This document shows, one piece after another, positions 1 through 6,458 of a stretch of DNA of 16,765 bases. The notes beneath the pieces are model-generated. The model saw nothing but the letters and a program-made list of their open reading frames with translations. It was not told where the DNA came from and searched no databases. This DNA is from Clostridia bacterium (lineage in GTDB: Bacteria; Bacillota_A; Clostridia; Oscillospirales; CAG-382), in assembly GCA_017517985.1 (NCBI GenBank), contig JAFWWX010000018.1:1-16765 (forward strand), written 5' to 3'. Position numbers and translations under genes: made by a program. Every line of letters starts with the position of its first letter. Position 1 is the stretch's first letter.

Positions 1-1
1 C

Positions 2-1093
2 AAAGCAATAGTCGCAGGCACTAAAGCAACAGTTGCGGCAGTTAAAGAATTAGCAGCAGCAATTTATGCAGGTGGTCCCGTTGTCATTATAATCATAGTT
101 GTTATTTGCCTTATAGCGGCTATTGGCGGTACTTGTTTCGGCATTTTCTTATCTAATGACGAAACAACGGGAACTGACAAAACAATGTCACAAGCAATAT
201 CTGAACTGACATCCGAACATTATGCAAATCTTACGGCGATGAAAGCATCGTATTCCTATGACTTGTTTGAAGTACAGGGAAATTCCTCAATAAATTGGAA
301 AGATGTTCTCGCAATATATGCCGTAAAGACCACAACATCAACAGATGAAGCTATGGAAGTAGTTACTCTCGATGAAAAGAAACTTGAACTGCTCCGTGAG
401 ATAGTCAACGATATGAATACTATGACAGGTGTTGTTACACCTAAACTTGTAGCTGAAACTACAGTTACTACGGATGCGGAAGGTAATCCCGTAAAAACCA
501 CCACTTATGTCACTAAAAAGGTTTTAACGGTTGTCATAGCACAGCTTAACGCAAATCAGACTGCCGAGATTTATAAATTCAACGATGAACAAAAATCACA
601 GTTAGCAGAACTGATGAGTGAGGAATATGACCCGTTATGGATTGAACTCATAGGTGCAAACGGCGATATTATCATCGGCGAAGGAAGTTGGCAAGGAACA
701 GATATGTTCACTTGGCCACTCGCCGTTGACGGTATAATAACCTCCCGTTTCGGCACAAGAAAAGACCCTATATCGGGAGAAATAAAGACTCACGGCGGAA
801 CAGATATAGCAGCAGCTACAGGAACATCAATTCTCGCTGCTGCGGACGGAACTGTTATCTCTGCCACTTGGCATAACTCTTACGGTTACTATGTGAAGAT
901 AAAGCATAATGACACATACTCAACCCTCTATGCCCACTGTTCTGCACTTCTTGTTTCGGAAGGTCAGCAAGTAAAAGAAGGTCAGGTTATTGCACAAGTA
1001 GGCTCAACAGGTTACTCAACCGGACCTCATTTGCATTTTGAGGTTATTCAAAACGGAGTAAGAGTAGATGCTTTAAGATATTACGCACAATAA
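2..1093 (+). CDS. CD1108-type mobile element protein with M23 peptidase domain, 5' truncated
   Basis: The reading frame is open from base 2, so the gene starts before the window; the ATG at 185 is internal. The visible 363 residues begin with an Ala/Lys-rich stretch and one membrane segment (about residues 26-50, rich in Ile and Val, preceded by GGP). A linker follows that contains the conserved-looking WKDVLAIYAVK block of the CD1108 mobile-element family. The C-terminal LytM/M23 domain has the zinc ligands in HGGTD (H264, D268) and HLH (H343, H345), so it looks catalytically intact. Family knowledge: such proteins sit in the conjugation module of Tn1549-like elements and act as cell-wall endopeptidases that open peptidoglycan for the type IV secretion channel. 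A strong terminator follows directly, so this ends its operon. The family assignment comes from recognised sequence; the role in an element is inferred. Confidence 0.88.
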   Translation, partial: KAIVAGTKATVAAVKELAAAIYAGGPVVIIIIVVICLIAAIGGTCFGIFLSNDETTGTDKTMSQAISELTSEHYANLTAMKASYSYDLFEVQGNSSINWKDVLAIYAVKTTTSTDEAMEVVTLDEKKLELLREIVNDMNTMTGVVTPKLVAETTVTTDAEGNPVKTTTYVTKKVLTVVIAQLNANQTAEIYKFNDEQKSQLAELMSEEYDPLWIELIGANGDIIIGEGSWQGTDMFTWPLAVDGIITSRFGTRKDPISGEIKTHGGTDIAAATGTSILAAADGTVISATWHNSYGYYVKIKHNDTYSTLYAHCSALLVSEGQQVKEGQVIAQVGSTGYSTGPHLHFEVIQNGVRVDALRYYAQ

Positions 1094-1099
1094 AAGAGG

Positions 1100-1132
1100 A
1101 AACGGTGGCTACTCGCCACCGTTTCTTTCTTT
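1100..1132 (+). terminator. Intrinsic terminator of the M23 gene
   Basis: A perfect 10-bp stem, AAACGGTGGC (1100-1109) with GCCACCGTTT (1115-1124), has a 5-base loop and a T-rich tail (CTTTCTTTTTG). It lies 7 bases after the stop codon and closes the mobile-element operon. Confidence 0.9.
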
Positions 1133-1209
1133 TTGTTGTTATAGTGAACAATTTTCACTCTGTATGTTTGTGCAGAAAGTAGAACATTTTAAAAAATCAA
1201 AAATTTTTT

Positions 1210-1254
1210 CGTAACAATTTCGATTTTGCGTCATATATATATAGATTGTTTTTC
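1210..1254 (+). promoter_or_regulatory. Upstream copy of a duplicated promoter-like element
   Basis: This is the first of two 45-base copies that match at about 35 positions and lie 97 bases apart (the second is at 1307). Both keep CGTAACA, 13 bases on CGTCATATATA, then ATAGA and TGTTTTT. No ribosome binding site or start follows this copy closely. The CATATA-type core may be a -10 region; this is inference from conservation. Confidence 0.45.
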
Positions 1255-1306
1255 AAAAACAAGACAAGCCAGAAATAAAACGTTACAAAAACGCATAAAT
1301 TGTTCG

Positions 1307-1351
1307 CGTAACATTTCGCAAATTACGTCATATATACATAGAATGTTTTTT
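1307..1351 (+). promoter_or_regulatory. Downstream copy of the duplicated promoter-like element, proximal to the 1369 gene
   Basis: This second copy (CGTAACA...CGTCATATATA...ATAGA...TGTTTTT) ends 17 bases before the TTG start at 1369. Its CATATATACATAG core recurs as CATATGTATATAG at 2965, at almost the same distance from the TTG start of the small gene at 3002. The AAC/CGTC boxes recall promoters of ECF sigma factors, but the 13-base gap is shorter than the usual 16-17, so the sigma class is left open. Confidence 0.5.
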
Positions 1352-1368
1352 ATGAAAGGAATGATAGT

Positions 1369-1671
1369 TTGAGTTTAGAAAATATGAGTAACAAAGAGTT
1401 TTGGTCAATTATTCAAGAAATAGTCAACTCGGAACCAGACCCAGAGTTCAGCGAAGAAAACCTGATTAAAACAATAAATGAGGAACTTACCAAACCTCAC
1501 TATAAAAGAGATTATCCTTTAATTCACGAATGTTGCTTATCTCTTTCTGAATTTTATGGTTATGAATGTAACAATGAATTCGAGGATAAGTCTGAAAAAC
1601 AGATAAAGCGAACAAAAACAATTCACGATATAACAAAATTTCTAACCAAAGCAAAAACGGCTGTTTTCTAA
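1369..1671 (+). CDS. Small hypothetical protein, TTG start
   Basis: This is a 100-residue soluble, acidic-to-neutral protein with no signal peptide or membrane segment. I do not recognise its family. The TTG start is chosen because AAAGGA (1355-1360) lies 8 bases upstream; the first ATG (1384) has no comparable site. The central block LTKPHYKRDYPLIHECC resembles LTPYTNRDVDLIDVC of the small protein at 3002: the residues LT, P, RD, LI, C and a later L and E agree. Both genes also share the leader core and the TTG start, so they look like distant paralogues under the same control. The gene stands alone between two terminators. Coding status is supported by the ribosome binding site, the flanking signals and the resemblance. 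The function is unknown; a small regulator is only a guess. Confidence 0.7.
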   Translation: MSLENMSNKEFWSIIQEIVNSEPDPEFSEENLIKTINEELTKPHYKRDYPLIHECCLSLSEFYGYECNNEFEDKSEKQIKRTKTIHDITKFLTKAKTAVF

Positions 1672-1679
1672 TAAAAATA

Positions 1680-1700
1680 CCCCCGTTCAGAGAACGAGGG
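1680..1700. terminator. Terminator hairpin shared by convergent genes
   Basis: The stem CCCCCGTTC (1680-1688) pairs with GAACGAGGG (1692-1700) with one mismatch and a 3-base loop. The minus-strand side is followed by TATTTTTATT, and the plus side by a weaker CAGGTTTTAT. It lies 8 bases after the stop at 1671 and 13 bases beyond the minus-strand stop at 1714, so it probably serves both genes. Confidence 0.65.
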
Positions 1701-1713
1701 CAGGTTTTATAAA

Positions 1714-2592
1714 TTATCTTACAAGAAGAGTAAAAATGAGTCTAATAAACATTACCAAAACATCAAGATTTGCTGAAGATTCTGGCATTATGAAACTATC
1801 TGCATCTGCTCCTGCTGAAATAGCACCTATGTATCCTAATTCATAATTAACATTATCTACATTTTCACCTTCACCTGTGAAATATTCAGCAGAAATAAGT
1901 TGACCTTTTTCATTATAAATAAAGGAAGCCTCGTTTTTAAAGAGCATTAAGTATGCAGAACCGGAATTATCATCAGAATAATTCATAAAGAATTCACCTA
2001 AAGCCATATTATCGTCAAGAGAAATTCCATGGCGAACAGGATCGGGAATAATGTCCTTTGCTACAAGGTCATCAACTATTGCTTCCAAGTCATAAGTAAA
2101 AGTTTCAATATATACTTTGCCGTATCCATCAATTTCAGTTTCTTCAACTGATTTAAAAATCATATGTTCCGGATATGAAAGCGAAGGTATTAAGTCATCT
2201 TCTTCATATCCCCAAAACATTTCAAGAAGTTCATCCGTCTTATCTTTCCAAATAAAGGAAAGGTCCATATGGCAATTAAACTGCGGAAAATATATAAACA
2301 ACCCTTTTTGTGTAATGTAACCTTCAACTTCCATAAAGCCGACTTTTGCTGAACCGACAAGTTCGCTGATTTCTTCTCCATTTTCGTTTTCTGTGAGTCG
2401 CATTGAAACCTTCTCATAAGAGAAATTATCGAAGCTTTCATTTTTCATCGGCTGATAAAAGGTAACCGCTTGTGTTTCTTCAATTTCAGCAAAGAACTTT
2501 TCTGTTAAAGTTTCTTCTGCTGCGTTAGCACAGATGGAGAACACAGAAGTAAACACCAAAACAAGAGCTAAAACAATACTAATCTTTTTCAT
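1714..2592 (-). CDS. Secreted hypothetical protein with hydrophobic C-terminal tail
   Basis: This is a 292-residue protein. Residues 1-24 form a Sec signal peptide (MKKIS, hydrophobic core, cleavage near ANA-AEE). The mature part is acidic and rich in aromatic residues and beta-prone stretches, with no recognised catalytic motif or repeat. The last 17 residues (LDVLVMFIRLIFTLLVR) are strongly hydrophobic with Arg residues, and could be a membrane or surface-retention tail like those ending many clostridial exported proteins. AGGAT/AAAGGA upstream of the ATG and a near-consensus promoter (2639-2667) support the start. It looks monocistronic, between its promoter and the 1680-1700 terminator. 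An extracellular lipid-, ion- or ligand-binding role is possible, but nothing in the sequence identifies it. Confidence 0.8.
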   Translation of the reverse strand: MKKISIVLALVLVFTSVFSICANAAEETLTEKFFAEIEETQAVTFYQPMKNESFDNFSYEKVSMRLTENENGEEISELVGSAKVGFMEVEGYITQKGLFIYFPQFNCHMDLSFIWKDKTDELLEMFWGYEEDDLIPSLSYPEHMIFKSVEETEIDGYGKVYIETFTYDLEAIVDDLVAKDIIPDPVRHGISLDDNMALGEFFMNYSDDNSGSAYLMLFKNEASFIYNEKGQLISAEYFTGEGENVDNVNYELGYIGAISAGADADSFIMPESSANLDVLVMFIRLIFTLLVR

Positions 2593-2638
2593 AATACTTA
2601 TCCTTTCTTTTGTGTTTGTGAAGAATTATCACAAATTG

Positions 2639-2667
2639 ATTATAAATGTTGTTTAATCGAGTGTCAA
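2639..2667 (-). promoter_or_regulatory. Sigma-A type promoter of the secreted protein gene at 2592
   Basis: On the minus strand, TTGACA (2662-2667) and TATAAT (2639-2644) are exact consensus boxes separated by 17 bases, about 47 bases before the ATG at 2592. This is the clearest promoter in the window. Confidence 0.88.
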
Positions 2668-2746
2668 TGACAATAAACGGCACACTATATCGCTTTTTTT
2701 GTCACTTGCACCATAAAGTTTTGTATTGCTTTTAGCTGTATGATAT

Positions 2747-2823
2747 TGCAAAAGTATTTTTGCATCCTAAATCCGCAGTTTTGCAAAAGGCATTGACTTT
2801 CCAAAAAAGATAGCAAAAGTATT
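2747..2823. repeat. Cluster of GCAAAAG repeats
   Basis: GCAAAAGTATT occurs at 2748-2758 and 2813-2823, with a shorter GCAAAAG at 2783-2789. The first copy is part of the inverted repeat TGCAAAA-GTAT-TTTTGCA (2747-2764). A GCAAAA also occurs at 2871. The cluster lies in the 400-base gap between the divergent genes at 2592 and 3002 and may be a protein binding region; in AT-rich DNA, chance is also possible. Confidence 0.35.
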
Positions 2824-2964
2824 ATATTGGGATGATTTTCTTTTCACAAATAAGGTAATTATTGTTTTGTGCAAAATCGACAAAAACCATTTTTCGAATT
2901 TGTTAACAAGGTAGAACTTAATCGAAAAAGCAAAAAAGTTATGAAATCTTTTCTGTTTTTTAAC

Positions 2965-2977
2965 CATATGTATATAG
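2965..2977 (+). promoter_or_regulatory. Leader element shared with the 1369 gene
   Basis: CATATGTATATAG matches the CATATATACATAG core of the duplicated element, 37 bases before the TTG start at 3002 (40 bases in the 1369 gene). The following order, T-rich stretch, AAAGGA(G), ATGATA, TTG, is the same in both leaders. It is probably a promoter -10 region or operator. Confidence 0.45.
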
Positions 2978-3001
2978 GTGGTTTTAAAAGGAGATGATAA
3001 A

Positions 3002-3238
3002 TTGAAATTACACAAACTAAAAAATGACCTCAAAGAAAGCATACGCAAAGTTCTAAAAGCAGTTATTATCACGGAACAATTAACTCCATATACTAATCGA
3101 GATGTTGACCTGATAGATGTATGCGTTCAGCTTTTATTAGAACTTGATAACGAAACAAAAAAGGTTGAACGTGAAGCACGAAAATCCAAAAAAGATTTTG
3201 AGAAAAAATTAAAAAAGATTTTGGAAAACAAACCATAG
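3002..3238 (+). CDS. Small Lys/Glu-rich hypothetical protein, TTG start
   Basis: This is a 78-residue, strongly helical, charged protein. Its C-terminal third (KKVEREARKSKKDFEKKL) is likely coiled coil. The frame is open from a GTG at 2978, but AAAAGGAG (2986-2993) lies 8 bases before the TTG at 3002 and inside that longer reading, so TTG is the better start. The LTPYTNRDVDLIDVC block resembles the small protein at 1369, and the leaders match, so I treat the two as diverged paralogues. The stop is 50 bases before the ATG of the GLUG-repeat protein, with no terminator between, so they probably form an operon. No family is recognised. A small regulator or chaperone of the exported neighbour is a guess from position only. 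Confidence 0.7.
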   Translation: MKLHKLKNDLKESIRKVLKAVIITEQLTPYTNRDVDLIDVCVQLLLELDNETKKVEREARKSKKDFEKKLKKILENKP

Positions 3239-3288
3239 TAGCTATGCTGATTATGGATTATATAAATTAAAATTTAGGAGGTAAAAAA

Positions 3289-4845
3289 ATGAAAAAGTTT
3301 ATTTCTTTGGTTGTTGTTCTCACTCTTTGCTTGGGTTTAAGTACGCCTGCTTTTGCGGCAGAAGACATCCCTGAAGGATATACGCCCATTTACAATATTT
3401 TTGATTTATACAACATCAGAAATAACCTCGAGGGCAAATATATCCTAATGAGTGATATTTACTTGCTTAATTTCATTTCTTATGGCGATTCTCCATTTGA
3501 TGGCTGGAAACCGGACAACACTTGGGTGCCTATCGGAACTGAACAAGCCCCCTTCAGAGGTGTTTTTGACGGAAACAATAAACGTATTCTTGAATTATCA
3601 ACAAGCACGGTTGTTAATTCAAATATAAGAGCTGCAACCGGATTATTTGCATTTACTGTTGGTGCTACTATAAAAGACTTAACCGTTGTTGACGCAAAAC
3701 TTTCTATAGAAAACAACGTTGATGATTTTTACTCTGTTGGTGTTATTGCAGGATTCTCCAAATACACAGAATTTGAAAACTGCAAAGTATCGGGAACAAT
3801 AGATGTTGATGTAAACGGTACTTGTGCAGTCGGAGGCGTAGTTGGAGAAATTGCTTATGGCGATTCAAAAATAACTAATTGCTACAATGAAGCTGATATA
3901 ACAGTAAGTGCAAAAAACGAACTGTACGCAGGTGGTATTGTAGGTCAGACTATTGCTGATGTTTCTTTATGTGCCAATGAAGGCAATATTACGATTAACA
4001 GCTTCTTATCAGATAAAGAATTTGTTGATTATCTTGCCATCGGCGGAATTTGCGGTGTTGCCACATCAACAATAAGTAATTGCTATAACAAAGGTAACTT
4101 TGAATGTAATGAACAAGCAGCATCTCCGAGAATTGGCGGTATTGGTGGAAATACTTGCTCTGTTTCAGAATGTTACAGTACAGGAGAAATATCTATATCA
4201 AACAATTCAGATGCAGACCAAATAGGTGGCATATCAGGTTATGTGGCTTATCATTCTAATGGATGGGGAATTGAAGAGTCACAGGACTTCTACATAACTA
4301 ACTGCTATTGTCTTGATAATGTTTCTGCTGTTTTAGGTAATACAAACGCTGAACAAAATATAAATGTTGCTATGCTCACAGAGCAAGAAATGAAAACAAA
4401 AGAGAGTTTTGTTGGATTTGATTTCAATAATATTTGGATGATAGAAGATGGTAACTTTCCGACTTTTCGTACAGAATCTGTTATCCCTCCATTAGATAAT
4501 GAGGAGATCCCGGTACTAATTGATGCTGAAATGGTCTATGTTCCTCTAAAAAATCGAATAGTTTTCAGCTTCGGCTCTCCTAACACCCCAAAAGGAATTG
4601 TTCTGAAACTTACATATTCTGATGGTACTTCTGAAAAAGCAACCATAGTAGAAACCGCTGACGGATGTTTCGCAAATGAACATCAAGTGTTTGGCGGAGT
4701 TCGAGCTGCAGTAGTAGAGTTCGGATTATTAGAAACTTATCTGTACCTTAATGATGGTGAAATTCAGATGAGTTATAAATACTTTGTAATTCCACCGATA
4801 TTTTCAATTATCAGAATTTTATTTGAAAGAACAATATGGATTTAA
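3289..4845 (+). CDS. Secreted GLUG-repeat surface protein
   Basis: This is a 518-residue exported protein. A signal peptide (residues 1-23, ending AFA) is followed by a region that opens with the IYNIFDLYNIRNNLEGKY block common before GLUG repeats (family: residual beta-helix adhesin-like proteins) and a WVPIGTEQAPFRGVFDG motif. Gly-rich repeats G-G-(I/V)-x-G then start near residues 182, 215, 252, 283 and 313, each with a Cys/Asn-Cys-Tyr step (NCYNEAD, NCYNKGN, ECYSTGE). Residues from about 395 may form an Ig-like beta domain, and the last 15 are hydrophobic (FSIIRILFERTIWI). AGGAGGT lies 6 bases before the ATG. Family knowledge suggests an elongated beta-solenoid that binds a surface, glycan or matrix target; no catalytic site is visible. 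It probably shares a transcript with the small gene at 3002. Confidence 0.85.
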   Translation: MKKFISLVVVLTLCLGLSTPAFAAEDIPEGYTPIYNIFDLYNIRNNLEGKYILMSDIYLLNFISYGDSPFDGWKPDNTWVPIGTEQAPFRGVFDGNNKRILELSTSTVVNSNIRAATGLFAFTVGATIKDLTVVDAKLSIENNVDDFYSVGVIAGFSKYTEFENCKVSGTIDVDVNGTCAVGGVVGEIAYGDSKITNCYNEADITVSAKNELYAGGIVGQTIADVSLCANEGNITINSFLSDKEFVDYLAIGGICGVATSTISNCYNKGNFECNEQAASPRIGGIGGNTCSVSECYSTGEISISNNSDADQIGGISGYVAYHSNGWGIEESQDFYITNCYCLDNVSAVLGNTNAEQNINVAMLTEQEMKTKESFVGFDFNNIWMIEDGNFPTFRTESVIPPLDNEEIPVLIDAEMVYVPLKNRIVFSFGSPNTPKGIVLKLTYSDGTSEKATIVETADGCFANEHQVFGGVRAAVVEFGLLETYLYLNDGEIQMSYKYFVIPPIFSIIRILFERTIWI

Positions 4846-4858
4846 TTAAATGAGTTCT

Positions 4859-4933
4859 GAGTCAGACTTTCTCCAAATTGACTATATTGGGACATATAGA
4901 AGAACAGCACAACTTCTCTCTAAAGTCTGATTC
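4859..4933 (+). ncRNA. First hairpin of a structured intergenic region
   Basis: GAGTCAGACTTT (4859-4870) pairs with AAAGTCTGATTC (4922-4933) over 12 positions with one G-U pair. Inside the 51-base loop, AGAAG (4898-4902) pairs with CTTCT (4913-4917). The structure could be part of the 3' untranslated region of the GLUG gene or of a leader for the gene at 5110. No known RNA family is recognised. Confidence 0.4.
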
Positions 4934-4940
4934 ATTTCTC

Positions 4941-4974
4941 CGAAGCCATCTCGGCATTGTTCAAGGTGGCTTCG
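4941..4974 (+). terminator. Second hairpin, possible terminator after the GLUG gene
   Basis: CGAAGCCATCT (4941-4951) pairs with AGGTGGCTTCG (4964-4974) over 11 positions, with one U-G pair and a 12-base loop. The tail (TTATATAG) is only weakly T-rich, so termination is uncertain; it may instead belong to a structured RNA with its two neighbours. Confidence 0.4.
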
Positions 4975-4983
4975 TTATATAGA

Positions 4984-5001
4984 AATCTCCTCAATCTCCT
5001 C
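4984..5001. repeat. Tandem 9-base repeat
   Basis: AATCTCCTC occurs twice in direct succession, between the second and third hairpins. It contains the complement of a ribosome-binding sequence (GAGGAG), so it could pair with one in RNA; this is speculation. Confidence 0.5.
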
Positions 5002-5004
5002 AGA

Positions 5005-5064
5005 TTTTCACCTGTTGAGGGTACTGATTATTTCCGTCAGCACCCTCAATACGGGTGAGAATTA
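5005..5064 (+). ncRNA. Third, long imperfect hairpin upstream of the 5110 gene
   Basis: TTGAGGGTACTGA (5015-5027) pairs with TCAGCACCCTCAA (5037-5049) with one mismatch around a 9-base loop. An outer TCACC (5008-5012) pairs with GGTGA (5054-5058) and flanking bases. It ends 45 bases before the ATG at 5110, in the position of a leader or attenuator structure. No riboswitch family is recognised. Confidence 0.4.
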
Positions 5065-5109
5065 AAGTAAAAGAGATTACAAATTGTTTATTTATTCGAA
5101 GGTGTAAAA

Positions 5110-6072
5110 ATGAATAAAGACCTAATATGGAAAGAATACGAAGAAGAAATAAGAAAATATTGTGAAAGCAAGTTTAATAAAAGAAGTGTAATTTTTGAGA
5201 TCTGCGTTGAATCCATAAAAGACGATTTATTCAAAGCTATCGAAAACGGTATTGATATTTCTTCTCCTAAATGGTGTTTAATGTGGTTAGCACATAAGAA
5301 CATTGAGCAGCTTGTAATTCGCAGTCCTATTATAAAAAAATCCACTCGTAAATTATCGCTTGAAAAAATTATTGCACCACCACTTTTATTTGATGATGTT
5401 GAAACAATAAGCAACGCACCAAACAATTATTATTTACCTGATAAAACACCTTATATTCAAGGGCTAAATAGATTTATTCCATCAAATGACCCGAGTAACA
5501 AATATTTAGGTAAGCGAGTAAAGGCAATTATAGCAAGTCCATATTGGGACTTAATATACAAGATATTACCGAAAAAAATAAAGCATAATTATGACGGATT
5601 TGAGAAAGCAAATTTTATTATTACAAAATATGCAAAAGACGAAGGAATTACATTTACTTCAGCACAACGGCGAGTAACAGGACTTCGCAAAATAATCTAT
5701 TTTTTATATAATGTTCTCTTTTCAACGGATATAGACAGAGATTACTACACATTAACAGATGAATGTACTGTGGATATCAAAAACTTTGTTATATTCAGAA
5801 ATGGCGAATATTACAACCATAATCTTTCCTATGAGAAGTGGGTAGTTTTAATCAATTTAATAGAAGCCACAAAAAGAGATAAGTTCTTAACAATAGACGA
5901 TTATCGAAACTTATTAAAGATTACAGAAAATGATGAGAGTATTCATATTGGTATAAGAAATGCCAACAATAGTATTAACTCATTTGTTGGCAGCAAGATT
6001 ATCTATTGCACTAAAAAGCGAGGCTATAAATTAAAAAACTATCCTATACATCACGATAGTTTATTTGAATAA
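5110..6072 (+). CDS. Putative transcription factor with OmpR-type winged-helix C-terminus
   Basis: This is a 320-residue, basic, AT-rich gene product with no signal peptide or membrane segment, so it is cytoplasmic. The C-terminal 75 residues (from about 240) fit an OmpR/PhoB-like winged helix: an LSYEKWVVLINLIEA segment, a second helix, then IHIGIRNANNSIN and the wing KIIYCTKKRGYKL, matching the usual 'I..LR.KL....I.T.RG.GY.L' pattern. The first 75 residues (WKEYEEEIRKYCESKF ... ISSPKWCLMWLAHKNIEQL) faintly resemble sigma-70 region 2, including the N-P-x-x-W-L/A-x-N pattern; that is much less certain. The middle has no recognised domain. There is no response-regulator receiver domain, which sets it apart from ordinary OmpR proteins. 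AAGGTG lies 7 bases before the ATG. A structured region precedes it and a hairpin-rich region follows. The targets are unknown. Confidence 0.72.
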   Translation: MNKDLIWKEYEEEIRKYCESKFNKRSVIFEICVESIKDDLFKAIENGIDISSPKWCLMWLAHKNIEQLVIRSPIIKKSTRKLSLEKIIAPPLLFDDVETISNAPNNYYLPDKTPYIQGLNRFIPSNDPSNKYLGKRVKAIIASPYWDLIYKILPKKIKHNYDGFEKANFIITKYAKDEGITFTSAQRRVTGLRKIIYFLYNVLFSTDIDRDYYTLTDECTVDIKNFVIFRNGEYYNHNLSYEKWVVLINLIEATKRDKFLTIDDYRNLLKITENDESIHIGIRNANNSINSFVGSKIIYCTKKRGYKLKNYPIHHDSLFE

Positions 6073-6458
6073 TGTACTCAATAATTATTTCGATATGAAT
6101 GGTACGCCACCCTTCATATACATATAGGGCATTGAAGCAGAACTTCTATCTGTCAAATGGAAGGAGATACCAAACAGTTCTTCTTATTGACTTTTGAAGA
6201 ACCTTTGGGATGTTTGCCGTTAAAAACTCGTGTCTTTTTTAAAGACCTCCTTAATAACGCAAAGCACAGAATGTGAGATTTTGTCCTTGAGTAAAACACG
6301 GCACCTTGCCCTCGGAGCCGTCTTAAAGATGGTCATAAGACGGCTCCAATGTTACTAATTCGCTTTAAATTTAGCAACTAAATGTTGCCTTTACATAACT
6401 TTTCGCAAAAGTCTATTTATCTCTACTGTTAGTACGGTGAGAATCGCATCGAATCTTA
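6073..6458. other. Gene-poor, hairpin-bearing stretch
   Basis: No convincing coding region is seen in these 386 bases. CATATACATATAG (6116-6128) resembles the shared leader core at 1329 and 2965. GAAGCAGAACTTC can fold on itself (6134-6146), GTCTTTTTTAAAGAC forms a small palindrome, and a 12-bp hairpin lies at 6314-6347. A 39-codon frame from the ATG at 6157 lacks a suitably placed ribosome binding site. The stretch may be the start of a non-coding transcript or degraded DNA. Confidence 0.4.
6314..6347 (+). ncRNA. Perfect 12-bp hairpin
   Basis: GGAGCCGTCTTA (6314-6325) and TAAGACGGCTCC (6336-6347) form an uninterrupted GC-containing stem with a 10-base loop in otherwise AT-rich DNA. No T-run follows on the plus strand, so it is not a standard intrinsic terminator. 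It is more likely an RNA structural element or a recombination or binding site. Confidence 0.45.

Noticed and set aside
1210..1345. Firm assignment of the duplicated element as an ECF sigma promoter
   Set aside because: The AAC-to-CGTC distance is 13 bases, below the usual 16-17, and the related leader at 2965 lacks CGTC.
2767..3072. Minus-strand 101-codon frame across the gap before the small gene at 3002
   Set aside because: It overlaps the better supported TTG gene and its leader; the product is low-complexity Phe/Lys typical of AT-rich antisense reading.
5088..5426. Minus-strand frame opposite the N-terminus of the winged-helix protein
   Set aside because: The plus-strand gene has a ribosome binding site and a recognisable C-terminal domain; the antisense frame has neither.
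6157..6276. 39-codon frame starting MEGDTKQFF
   Set aside because: The only GGAG-like sequence lies after the ATG rather than before it, and the product has no recognised motif.
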